A DNA stretch of 33,455 nt, from contig JACZQN010000012.1 of NCBI GenBank assembly GCA_022545705.1, positions 1 to 33,455 on the forward strand, given 5' to 3'. This document shows, one piece after another, positions 10,415 to 19,367 of the stretch; position 1 is the first letter of the stretch, and every line of letters starts with the position of its first letter. Source of the stretch: Nitrospirota bacterium. GTDB lineage: Bacteria > Nitrospirota > Nitrospiria > Nitrospirales > Nitrospiraceae. A program made the translations under genes and the position numbers. Under the pieces are notes generated by a model. That model was not told the origin of the DNA, did no database searches, and was given only the letters and a program-made list of their open reading frames with translations.

Positions 10415-10463
10415 GCCCGAGAGCCATTAGCCTCTCGCCCCTTGCCCGGACTCTGAGGATGAG

Positions 10464-11819
10464 ATGATAGACCGATACACCTTGCCCAGAATGAAGGCCG
10501 TCTGGGATCTCCGGCGGAAGTACGAGATTTGGCTTCAGGTCGAGCTGCTCGCCTGCGAGGCGCTGGAACGGGCCGGCAAAGTCCCGCGTGGCGTGGCGGC
10601 TCGTGTTCGACGGAAAGCGCGGATCAACCCTGAACGCATCGCGGCGATCGAGAAGGTGGTGAAGCATGACGTCATTGCGTTCCTGGAGTCCCTGGCAAAG
10701 CCGGTCGGAGAGGACATCCGCTTTCTGCACACGGGCTTGACCTCCTCAGATATCGTGGACACCGCGCTGGCGTTCCAGATGGTAGAGGCTTTGGACATCA
10801 TCCTGACCGACCTGGATGAGCTCCTTGCTGTGCTCAAGCAACGGGCGTTCGAGCACCGGCATACGGTCATGGTCGGGCGTTCGCACGGGATTCACGGGGA
10901 GCCGGTGTCCTTCGGATTCAAGCTGGCCATCTGGTATGAGGAGGTGCGGCGCCACCAGGTGAGGCTTCGGACGATCCGGGAGGAGATCGCGGTTGGGAAA
11001 CTCTCCGGCGCCATGGGCACGTTTGCGCATCTAGGGCCGGACGTAGAGGCCTATGTCTGCGCGCGGCTTGGCCTGAAACCAGACCCTGTGTCGAACCAAA
11101 TCATCCAGCGGGACCGGCATGCCGCCTATCTCTCCGCCCTGGCACTGCTCGCCGCCAGCGTGGAAAAGTTCGCAACGGAGATTCGCCACCTGCAGCGGAC
11201 GGAAGTCCTGGAAGCCGAGGAATACTTCTCAGCGGAACAGAAGGGCTCTTCGGCGATGCCGCACAAACGGAACCCGATCGCGTCGGAAAACCTGTGCGGG
11301 TTGGCGCGGGTGGTGCGGGCGAATAGCCTGGCGGCTTTGGAAAACGTCGCGCTCTGGCATGAACGAGACATCAGTCACTCCTCCGTCGAGCGGGTGATTC
11401 TGCCCGACAGCACGGTCCTTGTGGACTTCATGCTGGTCAGGTTGACCGAGATCATCAGGACCCTGCTGGTGTATCCGGCCCGTATGAAGCAGAACCTCGA
11501 CCTCACCGGCGGGCTGATTTACTCACAGCGGCTCCTGTTGGCCATGGTCGAGCAGGGCGCACAGCGCAAGGACGCTTACGAGGCGGTGCAAGGCAACGCA
11601 ATGGAGGCCTGGAAGGGCCGCGCTGGGTTTCAAGATCTCGTCAGCAAAGACCCGGTGGTCTCCAAATATCTTAGTGCGGCCCAAATCGCAGCCTGTTTCG
11701 ACCCGAAGTATTACCTCCGGCACCTTGACACAATTTATCAACGCGTGTTCGGAGCGTCAGCTCGGAAGAGCCATCGCGGCGGTCAGTCAGCGAAGACAAG
11801 GCCCAGGAAAGGTGTCTAG
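10464..11819 (+). CDS. purB: Adenylosuccinate lyase
   Basis: Splits SAICAR to AICAR in the main purine pathway and adenylosuccinate to AMP; homotetramer of the fumarase/aspartase superfamily. The superfamily signature GSSAMPHKRNPIASEN is present at about residues 260-275. HTGLTSSDIVDTALAFQM and VGRSHGIHGEPVSFG supply the other active-site regions. At 451 residues it is slightly longer than usual, with a basic C-terminal tail (RKSHRGGQSAKTRPRKGV). GAGGATGAG precedes the ATG at 10464. It lies four bases upstream of purC, so the two are probably translated together. Confidence 0.96.
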   Translation: MIDRYTLPRMKAVWDLRRKYEIWLQVELLACEALERAGKVPRGVAARVRRKARINPERIAAIEKVVKHDVIAFLESLAKPVGEDIRFLHTGLTSSDIVDTALAFQMVEALDIILTDLDELLAVLKQRAFEHRHTVMVGRSHGIHGEPVSFGFKLAIWYEEVRRHQVRLRTIREEIAVGKLSGAMGTFAHLGPDVEAYVCARLGLKPDPVSNQIIQRDRHAAYLSALALLAASVEKFATEIRHLQRTEVLEAEEYFSAEQKGSSAMPHKRNPIASENLCGLARVVRANSLAALENVALWHERDISHSSVERVILPDSTVLVDFMLVRLTEIIRTLLVYPARMKQNLDLTGGLIYSQRLLLAMVEQGAQRKDAYEAVQGNAMEAWKGRAGFQDLVSKDPVVSKYLSAAQIAACFDPKYYLRHLDTIYQRVFGASARKSHRGGQSAKTRPRKGV

Positions 11820-11823
11820 TCCG

Positions 11824-12543
11824 ATGACCAAAGGCGCGCTGCTGTACGAGGGGAAGGCCAAGAAACTCTACGAGACCGACCATGCTGACCGACTGATTCA
11901 CTTTTTCAAGGACGACGCCACCGCCTTCAACGCCCAAAAGCGTGGGAGCATCACCGACAAAGGCGTGGTGAACAACAAGGTCTCCGCGCACCTCTTTCAG
12001 CTGCTGGAAGGAGGCGGAGTCCCAACGCATTTCATCGAGCGGCTGGGCGACCGTGAGATGCTGACCAAACGAGTCTCGATCGTCCCGATAGAGGTCGTGG
12101 TCCGGAATCTGGTTGCCGGCAGCTTGGCGAAGCGATTAGGGCTCAAAGAAGGGGACGAGATCGAGCCCCCGCTGGTGGAGTTCTTTTACAAGAACGACGC
12201 GCTGGGCGACCCCCTGATCACCGAGGACCACATCCGTCTGTTGAATCTGGCCGAGCCGTCTGTGGTACACGAACTCAAAGAACGGGCGCTTCAGGTCAAT
12301 ACACTCCTCCTCCCCTTCTTTCGGGAACGCGGCATGGTCTTGGTGGACTTCAAGTTGGAATTCGGCCTCCACAACGGGACACTGATCCTGGCCGATGAAA
12401 TCTCGCCGGATACCTGCCGGTTCTGGGACCAGAAGACCCGTGAGTCGATGGATAAGGATCGGTTCCGGAAGGACCTGGGCGAGGTTGAGGAGGCGTATCA
12501 GGAAGTCTTGCGCAGGGTCTGCGGAGAGGGACGGCCTGGATGA
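11824..12543 (+). CDS. purC: SAICAR synthetase
   Basis: Phosphoribosylaminoimidazole-succinocarboxamide synthase: ATP-dependent joining of aspartate to CAIR. The 239-residue length is typical of the bacterial short form. LLYEGKAKKLYETD is the N-terminal ATP-loop motif, followed by SAHLFQLLEGGGVPTHFIE, VVRNLVAGSLAKRLG and LVDFKLEFGLHNG, and the signature LADEISPDTCRFWD. I place the start at the ATG at 11824, four bases after the purB stop and with AAGGTG upstream. A longer reading frame back to 11674 would only overlap purB. The TGA stop lies inside an 11-base inverted repeat that frames the next intergenic region. Confidence 0.96.
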   Translation: MTKGALLYEGKAKKLYETDHADRLIHFFKDDATAFNAQKRGSITDKGVVNNKVSAHLFQLLEGGGVPTHFIERLGDREMLTKRVSIVPIEVVVRNLVAGSLAKRLGLKEGDEIEPPLVEFFYKNDALGDPLITEDHIRLLNLAEPSVVHELKERALQVNTLLLPFFRERGMVLVDFKLEFGLHNGTLILADEISPDTCRFWDQKTRESMDKDRFRKDLGEVEEAYQEVLRRVCGEGRPG

Positions 12544-12793
12544 TCCTGTGCTCGCGCAGCGCGCATATTCATGAAGATATTCGGCGCATGGGGTCCGGGA
12601 CAGGCTGACCGGCCGCCGTGCTCGCGCAGCGCGCACGATTAGACTGTGCTCGCTGGACGCGCGCAGTAGCGGTCGGTCAGCCTGCCCCCGGCCGAAGAGG
12701 TGAACGGGAAGGGGCAAACTACAGGCGCGCAGTAGGGATCATCCAGCCCGCCCCTCCGACAGGACAGATCCCTCGCCCCAGGAGGGGAGAGGG
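12536..12793 (+). repeat. Nested palindromes between purC and purS
   Basis: The outer arms are CTGGATGATCC at 12536-12546 and GGATCATCCAG at 12736-12746 (perfect, and overlapping the purC stop). The inner arms 12597-12615 and 12670-12688 pair at 17 of 19 bases, around a perfect 11-base core (CAGGCTGACCG). An 18-base direct repeat beginning GTGCTCGCGCAGC occurs at 12548-12565 and 12618-12635, with a partial third copy at 12646-12665. A separate GC-rich hairpin (12770-12779 with 12784-12793) is followed by a long G run before purS. No gene is seen here. Confidence 0.75.
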
Positions 12794-12810
12794 GGGGGTA
12801 GGGGGGAGAG

Positions 12811-13059
12811 TTGAAAGCAAAAATTCATGTGACGTTGAAACAGGGGATCCTCGATCCTCAGGGGAAGTCCATCGAGCAGGCCCTGGCGACGTTGGGCTAT
12901 ACCGCTGTGAGCAATGTGCGGGTGGGGAAGTACCTGGAACTGGATCTGAACGAAACGGAAAAAGAAAAGGCCGAGGCGCAGCTTAAGGCGATGTGCGACA
13001 AGTTGTTGGCCAACCCCATCATCGAAGAATACCGCTACGAACTGGATGCCGAGCGTTGA
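12811..13059 (+). CDS. purS: FGAM synthase subunit PurS
   Basis: Small third subunit of the three-part formylglycinamidine ribonucleotide synthase (PurS-PurQ-PurL), which bridges glutaminase and synthetase. At 82 residues its length is typical. It begins MKAKIHVTLKQGILDPQGK and contains YTAVSNVRVGKYLELDL, as in the family. The start is TTG at 12811, preceded closely by GGGGGGAGAG; no ATG is available in frame. Its presence fits the short, 749-residue PurL encoded downstream, which needs separate PurS and PurQ. The TGA stop lies within the first word of the next repeat element. Confidence 0.93.
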   Translation: MKAKIHVTLKQGILDPQGKSIEQALATLGYTAVSNVRVGKYLELDLNETEKEKAEAQLKAMCDKLLANPIIEEYRYELDAER

Positions 13060-13127
13060 GTTGTGAGTGTTGAGTTTTAGGTTAGGAATCCAGAACTCAA
13101 AATTAACAACTCAAAACTAAGAACTGC
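13056..13127 (+). repeat. Stuttering inverted repeat, TGAGT word
   Basis: GAGT words occur every 7 bases at 13056-13075, starting inside the purS stop codon. The reverse complement (AACTCAAAA twice, then AAGAACT) follows at 13094-13125. The perfect 9-base pair TTGAGTTGT (13056-13064) and ACAACTCAA (13106-13114) supports a hairpin. It fills nearly the whole purS-purQ gap and is much more AT-rich than its flanks. Confidence 0.65.
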
Positions 13128-13130
13128 ACC

Positions 13131-13853
13131 ATGAACTTGGGTGTCATCGTCTTTCCCGGATCGAACTGTGACCATGATTGCGTGCATGTCCTCGGGGAAG
13201 TTCTCCGCCAGTCGGTGAGGCAGGTTTGGCACAAGGAGACGTCACTGGACGGACTGGATGCCGTGATCCTGCCGGGTGGATTTTCTTATGGTGACTATCT
13301 ACGCACCGGCGCCATTGCTCGCTTCTCGCCGGTCATGGGCGCCGTCAAGCAGTTCGCCAGTGTCGGTGGGATGGTGCTCGGAATCTGTAACGGCTTTCAG
13401 ATTCTCTTGGAGGCTGGGCTTCTGCCCGGAGCCATGCTGCGGAATCGGTCACTGACTTTTATCTGTACAGATGTCTATGTGGGAGTCGAAAATGCTGCGA
13501 CTCCGTTTACCGGTCGTTGTGAGCCGGGACAGGTATTGAAGCTCCCGATCGCGCATGCAGACGGCAACTACTATACCGATGATGTCTCCCTCTCCCAGAT
13601 GAAAGCCAACGCACAGGTCGTCTTTCGCTACTGCACAGCAGACGGCGCGGTCACACCGGAGGCTAATCCTAATGGATCCCTCGACAATATAGGCGGGATC
13701 ACAAACGCCGACGGCAACGTGCTGGGCATGATGCCGCACCCGGAGCGGTGTGCCGAGGAAGTCTTGGGGAACGAGGACGGGCGATTGATCTTCCTCTCGA
13801 TGATCGATGCGCTGAAGAAAGCCAAGCTACAACCCAAGACGGTGACAGCCTAG
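13131..13853 (+). CDS. purQ: FGAM synthase glutaminase subunit PurQ
   Basis: Class I glutamine amidotransferase subunit that frees ammonia from glutamine for PurL. The nucleophile is Cys86 in [17 protein letters not shown]. The rest of the triad is His203 and Glu205 in [11 protein letters not shown]. The N-terminus [15 protein letters not shown] and the [14 protein letters not shown] motif are typical. At 240 residues it is a normal length. The ATG at 13131 has only a weak upstream purine stretch because the gap is filled by a repeat element. In most genomes purQ is followed at once by purL; here a damaged purL start and about 1.6 kb of other sequence intervene. Confidence 0.95.
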   Translation: MNLGVIVFPGSNCDHDCVHVLGEVLRQSVRQVWHKETSLDGLDAVILPGGFSYGDYLRTGAIARFSPVMGAVKQFASVGGMVLGICNGFQILLEAGLLPGAMLRNRSLTFICTDVYVGVENAATPFTGRCEPGQVLKLPIAHADGNYYTDDVSLSQMKANAQVVFRYCTADGAVTPEANPNGSLDNIGGITNADGNVLGMMPHPERCAEEVLGNEDGRLIFLSMIDALKKAKLQPKTVTA

Positions 13854-13946
13854 AAACTTTAACAAGGGGACCGCGGAGCTGGTAATAACCCGAAGAATTG
13901 GACGGCTGTGACCTGTCTACTGGAAAATTGTAAATGGCACGGATGA

Positions 13947-14099
13947 CACCCAACAGACCTGGCCATCTCCAAAGACCCCATTGCGCAGCACGGACTCTGG
14001 GAAGACGAGTGCAAAAAGATCGTCCAGATCCTCGGGCGCGAATCCTATCTCACTGAGATGGGGAGGTTCTCGGTGATGTGGAGCGAGACCATTTTTTAG
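13947..14099 (+). pseudogene. purL 5' remnant
   Basis: Open frame between stops reading LAISKDPIAQHGLWEDE, then KKIVQILGRESYLTEMG and FSVMWSETIF, with no start codon at the expected place. It matches the N-terminus of the intact PurL at 15620: 26 of 36 residues agree across the segment ending in FSVMWSE. The match stops exactly where PurL continues HCSYKSS, and a TAG follows at 14097-14099. It sits just after purQ, where purL would normally begin, so it is most likely the stump of an older purL separated from, or replaced by, the present copy. Confidence 0.85.
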
Positions 14100-14139
14100 A
14101 AAAGTTCGAGTGTGTACCTTTAAGAAGGCCGCGCCCTCG

Positions 14140-14601
14140 CTATCGACTGATGTCTGGCGTGAGGATCCATTGGACAGCCCAGTGGGCTCCTTCCCTCTCC
14201 AAACAAACAACGGCACCATAACGGAAGCGGATCACTCCGGCCTGTTCGTTGTGGCACAGCATGAGAGAGGTTAATCGGTCCAGATGCGGCAGGTGTCCCA
14301 CCAGCATGAGATCCTCTTCTTGCTGACTGAGCCACTCTGCCCACGGCTGCACCGGGTCATTGGGAGAGAGACCTGAGGCGGCTTCAACTCCTTTGGATGG
14401 GTGGAGGGCCTCGGCGAAGAGCTCGGCAGTCTGCTGGGCTCGCAGCTTGCCGCTATGCAGAATCTTCACAGGGCTGACAGCAAGTTTCTGCGCGGCTGCT
14501 GCCACACGTCTCACCTCCGTGCGGCCCTTCTCCATAAGGGGGCGGGTTGGGTCCTCAGCTTCCGATCGGGCTTCTCCGTGTTGCACGAGATAGAGACGCA
14601 T
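14140..14601 (-). CDS. sixA: SixA-type phosphohistidine phosphatase
   Basis: Histidine phosphatase superfamily, SixA branch, which removes phosphate from phosphohistidine in signalling or PTS-like proteins. The 153-residue protein starts MRLYLVQHGEARSEAED, with Gln in place of the Arg of the usual RHG box; some SixA-like proteins show this, as far as I recall. It continues ILHSGKLRAQQTAELF and ends with the second catalytic histidine in LVGHLPHLDRL. It lies on the opposite strand inside the interrupted purQ-purL junction, so it is probably a passenger of whatever broke that junction. The ATG at 14601 has a weak Shine-Dalgarno. Confidence 0.85.
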   Translation of the reverse strand: MRLYLVQHGEARSEAEDPTRPLMEKGRTEVRRVAAAAQKLAVSPVKILHSGKLRAQQTAELFAEALHPSKGVEAASGLSPNDPVQPWAEWLSQQEEDLMLVGHLPHLDRLTSLMLCHNEQAGVIRFRYGAVVCLEREGAHWAVQWILTPDISR

Positions 14602-14984
14602 CTGGAGTACTTCTTCTACCGATCGGGGTGTCCTGAAAAGTTTGATGCATCCAGCAGCTGCCTACCGCGTTACCGAGTACCGCCAGCACTTTCCTCCAAA
14701 GAGAACAACAAGACATGCTCGGCCAGGTATTCGAGACCTTCTCAAAGAGCGATGCCGAAGCAATGGATCAGCTTAGCAGTATCGCTTTTTTGGCCCAAAG
14801 TAGCTAGACTATTGATTGTTACGCATTTCCAGCATTTGGTGAGGGTAATAGATGCGGAACAGCAGAAAAGGATAAGGTTGAACTCTTGCCATGATCTCTA
14901 TCGTCGGGAGCACGAAATGACACCAATGGAATTCGAAGTGATTATTTTTCGGGAGAGAAATGATTTCGTTGCCTCTAAGAGAGC
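14602..14984 (+). other. Gene-poor stretch, possibly decayed sequence
   Basis: No gene can be supported. Two short overlapping frames look somewhat protein-like: one reads TEYRQHFPPKRTTRHARPG around 14680-14740, another QVFETFSKSDAEAMDQL around 14720-14770. Both end quickly and neither has a start with a ribosome site. The sequence is more AT-rich than its surroundings. It is best read as remnants of transferred or decayed genes. Confidence 0.4.
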
Positions 14985-15248
14985 ATGCTGGCTGAGTTTC
15001 CCTTTGCCTTAACGGTTCATGCTTCCAGGGTTATCTCCGAGCGCGAGATTCCGATGGCATGGATAGCTCGTGTTCTCGCTCACCCCGAAAAAACCGAGCC
15101 TGACCGCGACGACCCCGCCCTTCGCCACGCCTTAGCTTCTATACCTGAACATGATGACAGGGTACTGCGCGTAGTGTATAACGAATCCACAAACCCGTGG
15201 GTTGTTATCACCGCTTATTTTGATCGAGCCCAGAGGGGTAGGATATGA
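14985..15248 (+). CDS. DUF4258 family protein
   Basis: An 87-residue protein matching the DUF4258 pattern: HASRVISEREIPMAWIARVL, then ALASIPEHDDRVLRVVY, NESTNPWVVITAYFDRA. The spacing of H-x(3)-R-x(3)-ER-I, the I-x-E segment and the final VVIT-x-YFDR is that of the family. DUF4258 proteins are often found beside a DUF2283 gene, as here; the pair behaves like a small toxin-antitoxin-style module in distribution, though the biochemical role is not established to my knowledge. The TGA stop overlaps the next ATG (ATGA at 15245-15248), so the two are translationally coupled. It lies within the segment separating purQ from purL, in line with a mobile or accessory origin. Confidence 0.8.
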   Translation: MLAEFPFALTVHASRVISEREIPMAWIARVLAHPEKTEPDRDDPALRHALASIPEHDDRVLRVVYNESTNPWVVITAYFDRAQRGRI

Positions 15249-15445
15249 AGGTGCATTTTGACGAAAAAGCCGACGCGATTTACTTTCGGCTGGACGATTC
15301 TCGGATTGTTGAGTCGCAGGAAGTCCAGCCCGGCATCGTGCTTGATTTCAACGAGAAGAATCAGGTGGTAGGCATTGAGATCCTACAAGTGAAGAGCCGG
15401 GTTCCGCTGGCGAACCTGAAGCAAATGCAGTTTGAGATTGTCTAA
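15245..15445 (+). CDS. DUF2283 family protein
   Basis: A 66-residue protein with the complete DUF2283 pattern: MKVHFDEKADAIYFRLDD, then PGIVLDFNEKNQVVGIEIL and a final LANLKQMQFEIV. It begins in the ATGA overlap with the DUF4258 gene. In many genomes these two genes travel together; by position it would be the partner (possibly antitoxin-like) of the upstream protein. That role is inference from context only. Confidence 0.85.
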   Translation: MKVHFDEKADAIYFRLDDSRIVESQEVQPGIVLDFNEKNQVVGIEILQVKSRVPLANLKQMQFEIV

Positions 15446-15619
15446 TCGCAGTTAGGAGTCAGGGCTCGCCGGGGGCTTCCACGTGCGGAAAGCCTATAAG
15501 CGGAAATCGGGATTCTGTGGCCTGCGTAACTCGCGTCAGATGGATTGGGGCATGTGGTTGGACGCAAAAGAGGCTGAGCAGTTGCTGGCAACGGTGTAGG
15601 ATATAAAGCGACGGCACGA

Positions 15620-17869
15620 ATGAAATCCGACGGGCAAGTGAAAACCATAGAGCTCATTATTCAGCATGGGCTGACAGAGGAAGAGTATGCGAAAATCGTG
15701 GAGATTCTCGGGCGGGAACCGAATTTGACTGAGCTGGGGATGTTCTCGGTGATGTGGAGCGAGCACTGCTCGTACAAGAGTTCGCGCATGCACCTTACAC
15801 GCCTGCCGACGACAGGTGATCGAGTGGTGCAGGGGCCTGGCGAGAACGCGGGTGCGGTGGATATCGGGGATGGCCTTGTGGCGGTCTTCAAGATGGAGTC
15901 GCACAACCATCCTTCGTTCATTGAGCCGTATCAAGGCGCGGCCACGGGGGTCGGCGGGATTCTCAGGGACATCTTTACGATGGGCGCGCGACCGGTTGCG
16001 CTGCTAGACTCACTCCGATTCGGCCTGTTGGACCGGCCGCAGAATCGTCATCTGTTTAAGGGCGTCGTAGAGGGCATTGCGGGATACGGGAATTGCGTTG
16101 GCGTGCCGACGATCGGCGGCGAAGTGGTTTTCAATGAGATCTATGGGCAGAACCCACTCGTGAATGTTTTTTGCCTAGGTATTGCAGAGAAGGACCGGCT
16201 CTTTAAGGGGCGTGCCGTGGGTGCTGGGAATCCGGTCATCTACCTTGGGTCCAAGACAGGGCGCGACGGCATCCACGGAGCCACCATGGCGTCGGATACG
16301 TTTGACGAGGCCTCCGAATCCAAGCGGCCGACCGTTCAGGTGGGAGATCCTTTTACCGAGAAGCTCCTGTTGGAGGCTTGTCTTGAGCTGATGGCCGGCG
16401 ATCTGCTGGTCGGCATCCAGGATATGGGCGCGGCGGGCTTGACGAGCTCGTCCTGCGAGATGGCCTCACGCGCCGGAACCGGCATTGAATTGGATCTGAG
16501 CAAGGTACCGCGGCGCGAGCCCAGTATGACGCCGTACGAGATCATGCTCTCGGAATCGCAGGAACGGATGCTGCTTGTTGCACAGGAAGGGCGACAAGCA
16601 GAGGTGCTGAAGATCTGCAGGAAATGGGACTTGGCCGCGGAGGTGGTGGGTCGAGTGACCGAAGATGGCCTGCTGCGCGTGCGCGACAATGGCACGCTGG
16701 TCGCCGAGATTCCGGCGAAGGCACTGGCGGATGAGGGCCCTCGTTACGAACGGCCCAGCTCGCCACCTGCTTATCAGGACTGGCTCCAGTCCCTCAATAT
16801 GGATGCAATTCCAGATGTGAAGGATCCCACTGCATGTCTGCTGTCTCTGCTCGATTCACCCACGCTCGCGAGCAAGGCCTGGGTGTACCAACAGTATGAC
16901 CACATGGTGCGCACGAACACGCTTGTCCGTCCTGGATCAGATGCCGCAGTAATCCGCATCAAGGGCACGGATAAGGCGTTGGCCATGACCACGGACGGGA
17001 ACGGACGGTACTGCGTGATGAATCCTTATCTGGGTGGCACGATCGCGGTGGCGGAAGCGGCACGGAATCTAGTCTGCTCGGGGGCTGAGCCGATTGGGCT
17101 AACGGATTGTCTCAACTTCGGCAATCCTGAGCGGCCCGACGTCATGTGGCAGTTCAGTGTCACGATTGAAGGCATCAAGGACGCCTGTGAAGCGTTGAAC
17201 ATTCCTGTTGTGAGCGGCAACGTGAGCTTCTATAACGAGACGAACGGGCTCTCGATCTACCCGACGCCCATTCTCGGCATGGTCGGGCTGATCGAGCCGG
17301 CGGCTCGCGCCATGACCCAATGGTTCAAGCAGGCCGGCGATGCGATTATCCTGCTCGGATCGACGGGAGAGGATCTAGGCGCGACGGAATATTTACGAGT
17401 CGTTCATTCGCGCGAACAGGGCACGCCTCCACAATTGAGCTTGGAGCGGGAAAAAGCGGTCCAGACCTGCGTGCTGCGGCTGATTCGAGAAAGCCTGGTG
17501 CATTCAGCACACGATTGTTCGGATGGCGGCTTGGCCGTGGCCGTGGCTGAGAGCTGCCTCTCTCATCCAATGCAACCGATGGGCGCTGTGATACAATTAC
17601 ACTCAAAGGGTCTCCGGCGGGATTCGCTGCTGTTCGGTGAAAGCCAGTCGCGCGTGGTCGTGTCGGCGAGTCCGGTTCATACGAATGCGGTGCTCGGCAT
17701 CGCCCGTGAGTTGGGAGTTGCCGCGTCGGCCATCGGGCAGGTGGGTGGTGAGCGGCTGATTCTTGATGTGGAAGCGGACCCTCGCGGAACAGGCTGCCGA
17801 ATTGATGCAGACCTGGGCAGTCTCCTTGATCGCTGGGCCACGAGTATTGAACGCTCTTTATGCGCCTGA
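15620..17869 (+). CDS. purL: FGAM synthase large subunit PurL
   Basis: ATP-dependent conversion of FGAR to FGAM using ammonia from PurQ. At 749 residues this is the short form that works with PurS and PurQ, both encoded upstream. Recognisable parts are [72 protein letters not shown], the second-half [16 protein letters not shown] and [17 protein letters not shown]. The ATG at 15620 lacks a strong Shine-Dalgarno (GCGACGG). Its last ten bases overlap the start of purF. A broken copy of the same N-terminus lies 1.6 kb upstream, so this copy may be the replacement or the displaced original. Confidence 0.97.
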   Translation: MKSDGQVKTIELIIQHGLTEEEYAKIVEILGREPNLTELGMFSVMWSEHCSYKSSRMHLTRLPTTGDRVVQGPGENAGAVDIGDGLVAVFKMESHNHPSFIEPYQGAATGVGGILRDIFTMGARPVALLDSLRFGLLDRPQNRHLFKGVVEGIAGYGNCVGVPTIGGEVVFNEIYGQNPLVNVFCLGIAEKDRLFKGRAVGAGNPVIYLGSKTGRDGIHGATMASDTFDEASESKRPTVQVGDPFTEKLLLEACLELMAGDLLVGIQDMGAAGLTSSSCEMASRAGTGIELDLSKVPRREPSMTPYEIMLSESQERMLLVAQEGRQAEVLKICRKWDLAAEVVGRVTEDGLLRVRDNGTLVAEIPAKALADEGPRYERPSSPPAYQDWLQSLNMDAIPDVKDPTACLLSLLDSPTLASKAWVYQQYDHMVRTNTLVRPGSDAAVIRIKGTDKALAMTTDGNGRYCVMNPYLGGTIAVAEAARNLVCSGAEPIGLTDCLNFGNPERPDVMWQFSVTIEGIKDACEALNIPVVSGNVSFYNETNGLSIYPTPILGMVGLIEPAARAMTQWFKQAGDAIILLGSTGEDLGATEYLRVVHSREQGTPPQLSLEREKAVQTCVLRLIRESLVHSAHDCSDGGLAVAVAESCLSHPMQPMGAVIQLHSKGLRRDSLLFGESQSRVVVSASPVHTNAVLGIARELGVAASAIGQVGGERLILDVEADPRGTGCRIDADLGSLLDRWATSIERSLCA

Positions 17870-19278
17870 TCACGCCTGACAAGTTTCACGATGAATGCGC
17901 GGTGTTCGGAATCTGTGGCCACCGCGAGGCGGCGAACCTTACCTACTTGGGTCTGTACGCCTTGCAGCATCGGGGGCAGGAGGGATCCGGTATTGTGTCG
18001 TCGAATGGCGAGGACTTCTTCCACGAAAAGGGCATGGGGCTCGTCGCCGACATCTACACCAAGCCGGTGCTGAAGCGGCTGCCGGGACAGATGGCGATCG
18101 GGCATAATCGCTATTCGACCGCCGGCGAAAGCAGTCTTAAGAATGTCCAGCCGCTGATCGTGAATTTTGCGTTCGGGAACCTGGCGCTGGCCCACAATGG
18201 TAATCTGATCAACGCATCCATGCTGAGGAGCGAGCTGGAAGCGTATGGCGCGATCTTCCAGTCGACTACCGACAGCGAGGTCATCATTCACCTGATCGCC
18301 CATTCCCGCGCCGAGACCTTGCTCGCGCGCGTGATCGACGCGCTGAGCCAAGTGCGCGGGGCTTTCTCAGTGGTGCTCCTGACGGACGACAGCCTGATCG
18401 CCGCCAGGGACCCTTACGGATTCCGCCCACTCTCCTTGGGACACCTCAAAGATAGTTGGATTGTGGCCTCTGAGACGTGCGCGTTCGACCTGATCGGGGC
18501 TGAATATGTCCGGGAAATCAAGCCTGGTGAACTGGTGGTCCTGAACAGTGAAGGCGTCACTTCCTATAGTCCCTTTGCCAAGACGCGGTCCGCGATGTGC
18601 GTGTTCGAGTATGTGTATTTCTCGAGACCTGATAGCAAGATATTCGGCGGAAAGGCGGTGTACCTGACGCGGAAAGAGCTGGGTCGGCAGTTGGCGAGGG
18701 AAGCGTGGGTGGACGCGGACATCGTCATCCCGGTCCCCGACTCCGGCGTGCCGGCTGCGATGGGCTATGCAGAGGGTTCCGGAATTCCCTTCGAGACCGG
18801 TCTGATCCGCAACCATTATGTCGGACGGACCTTCATCGAGCCAGAGCAGTCCATTCGGCACTTCGGTGTCAAGATCAAGCTGAACGCAATACCTGAAGTG
18901 CTGGAGGGTAAACGGGTTGTTGTGGTGGATGATTCGATCGTCCGGGGGACGACCAGCCGGAAAATCGTCAAGATGATTCGCCAAGCAGGAGCGCGTGAGA
19001 TCCACATGCGAATCAGCTCGCCATCCATCGTTTCGCCCTGCTTTTACGGTATTGATACGCCGACGAGAAAAGAGTTGATCGGATCAAGCCACACGATCCA
19101 AGAGACCCGAAAATACATCACCGCCGATAGTCTCGCCTACTTGAGCTTGGATGGCATGCTCAAAGCTGCTCCGGGCGCTCCAGACCACTACTGCACGGCC
19201 TGTTTCACGGAGGACTATCCCATTCCCTTCACGAAGGCCGAAGAGATGCAATTGGGCCTCTTCGAGCCAAGCCTTTAG
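17860..19278 (+). CDS. purF: Amidophosphoribosyltransferase
   Basis: First committed step of purine synthesis: PRPP plus glutamine gives phosphoribosylamine. The N-terminal propeptide [12 protein letters not shown] ends at Cys13, the Ntn nucleophile freed by self-cleavage, followed by AVFGICGH. The PRPP loop is [16 protein letters not shown]. Cysteines 247, 394, 445 and 448 match the four ligands of the [4Fe-4S] cluster of the B. subtilis-type enzyme, so this is the oxygen-sensitive Fe-S form rather than the E. coli form. The ATG at 17860 overlaps the end of purL by ten bases, indicating translational coupling. It ends the purine block. Confidence 0.97.
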   Translation: MRLITPDKFHDECAVFGICGHREAANLTYLGLYALQHRGQEGSGIVSSNGEDFFHEKGMGLVADIYTKPVLKRLPGQMAIGHNRYSTAGESSLKNVQPLIVNFAFGNLALAHNGNLINASMLRSELEAYGAIFQSTTDSEVIIHLIAHSRAETLLARVIDALSQVRGAFSVVLLTDDSLIAARDPYGFRPLSLGHLKDSWIVASETCAFDLIGAEYVREIKPGELVVLNSEGVTSYSPFAKTRSAMCVFEYVYFSRPDSKIFGGKAVYLTRKELGRQLAREAWVDADIVIPVPDSGVPAAMGYAEGSGIPFETGLIRNHYVGRTFIEPEQSIRHFGVKIKLNAIPEVLEGKRVVVVDDSIVRGTTSRKIVKMIRQAGAREIHMRISSPSIVSPCFYGIDTPTRKELIGSSHTIQETRKYITADSLAYLSLDGMLKAAPGAPDHYCTACFTEDYPIPFTKAEEMQLGLFEPSL

Positions 19279-19367
19279 GCCTGTTGCTGATGAAATTTCT
19301 CCCATGCTAGGATAACTGCCGACTGGCGGCGGTAGGAGCATGGCCGCCATGTAGGAGGGAGGTCACC

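Noticed and set aside
11674-11823. Longer start for purC
   Set aside because: It would overlap purB by 146 bases and adds residues unlike SAICAR synthetase; the ATG at 11824 fits the family start.
12548-12665. Possible CRISPR array from the 18-base direct repeats
   Set aside because: Only two exact copies and one partial, uneven spacing, no cas genes, and the copies are part of nested palindromes.
14401-15012. 203-codon frame across sixA and the gap after it
   Set aside because: The first third is antisense to sixA, composition is poor and nothing resembles a protein family.
15530-15597. Short frame reading [19 protein letters not shown] before purL
   Set aside because: It looks mildly protein-like but has no supported start and is only about 20 codons; it may be a remnant, not a gene.
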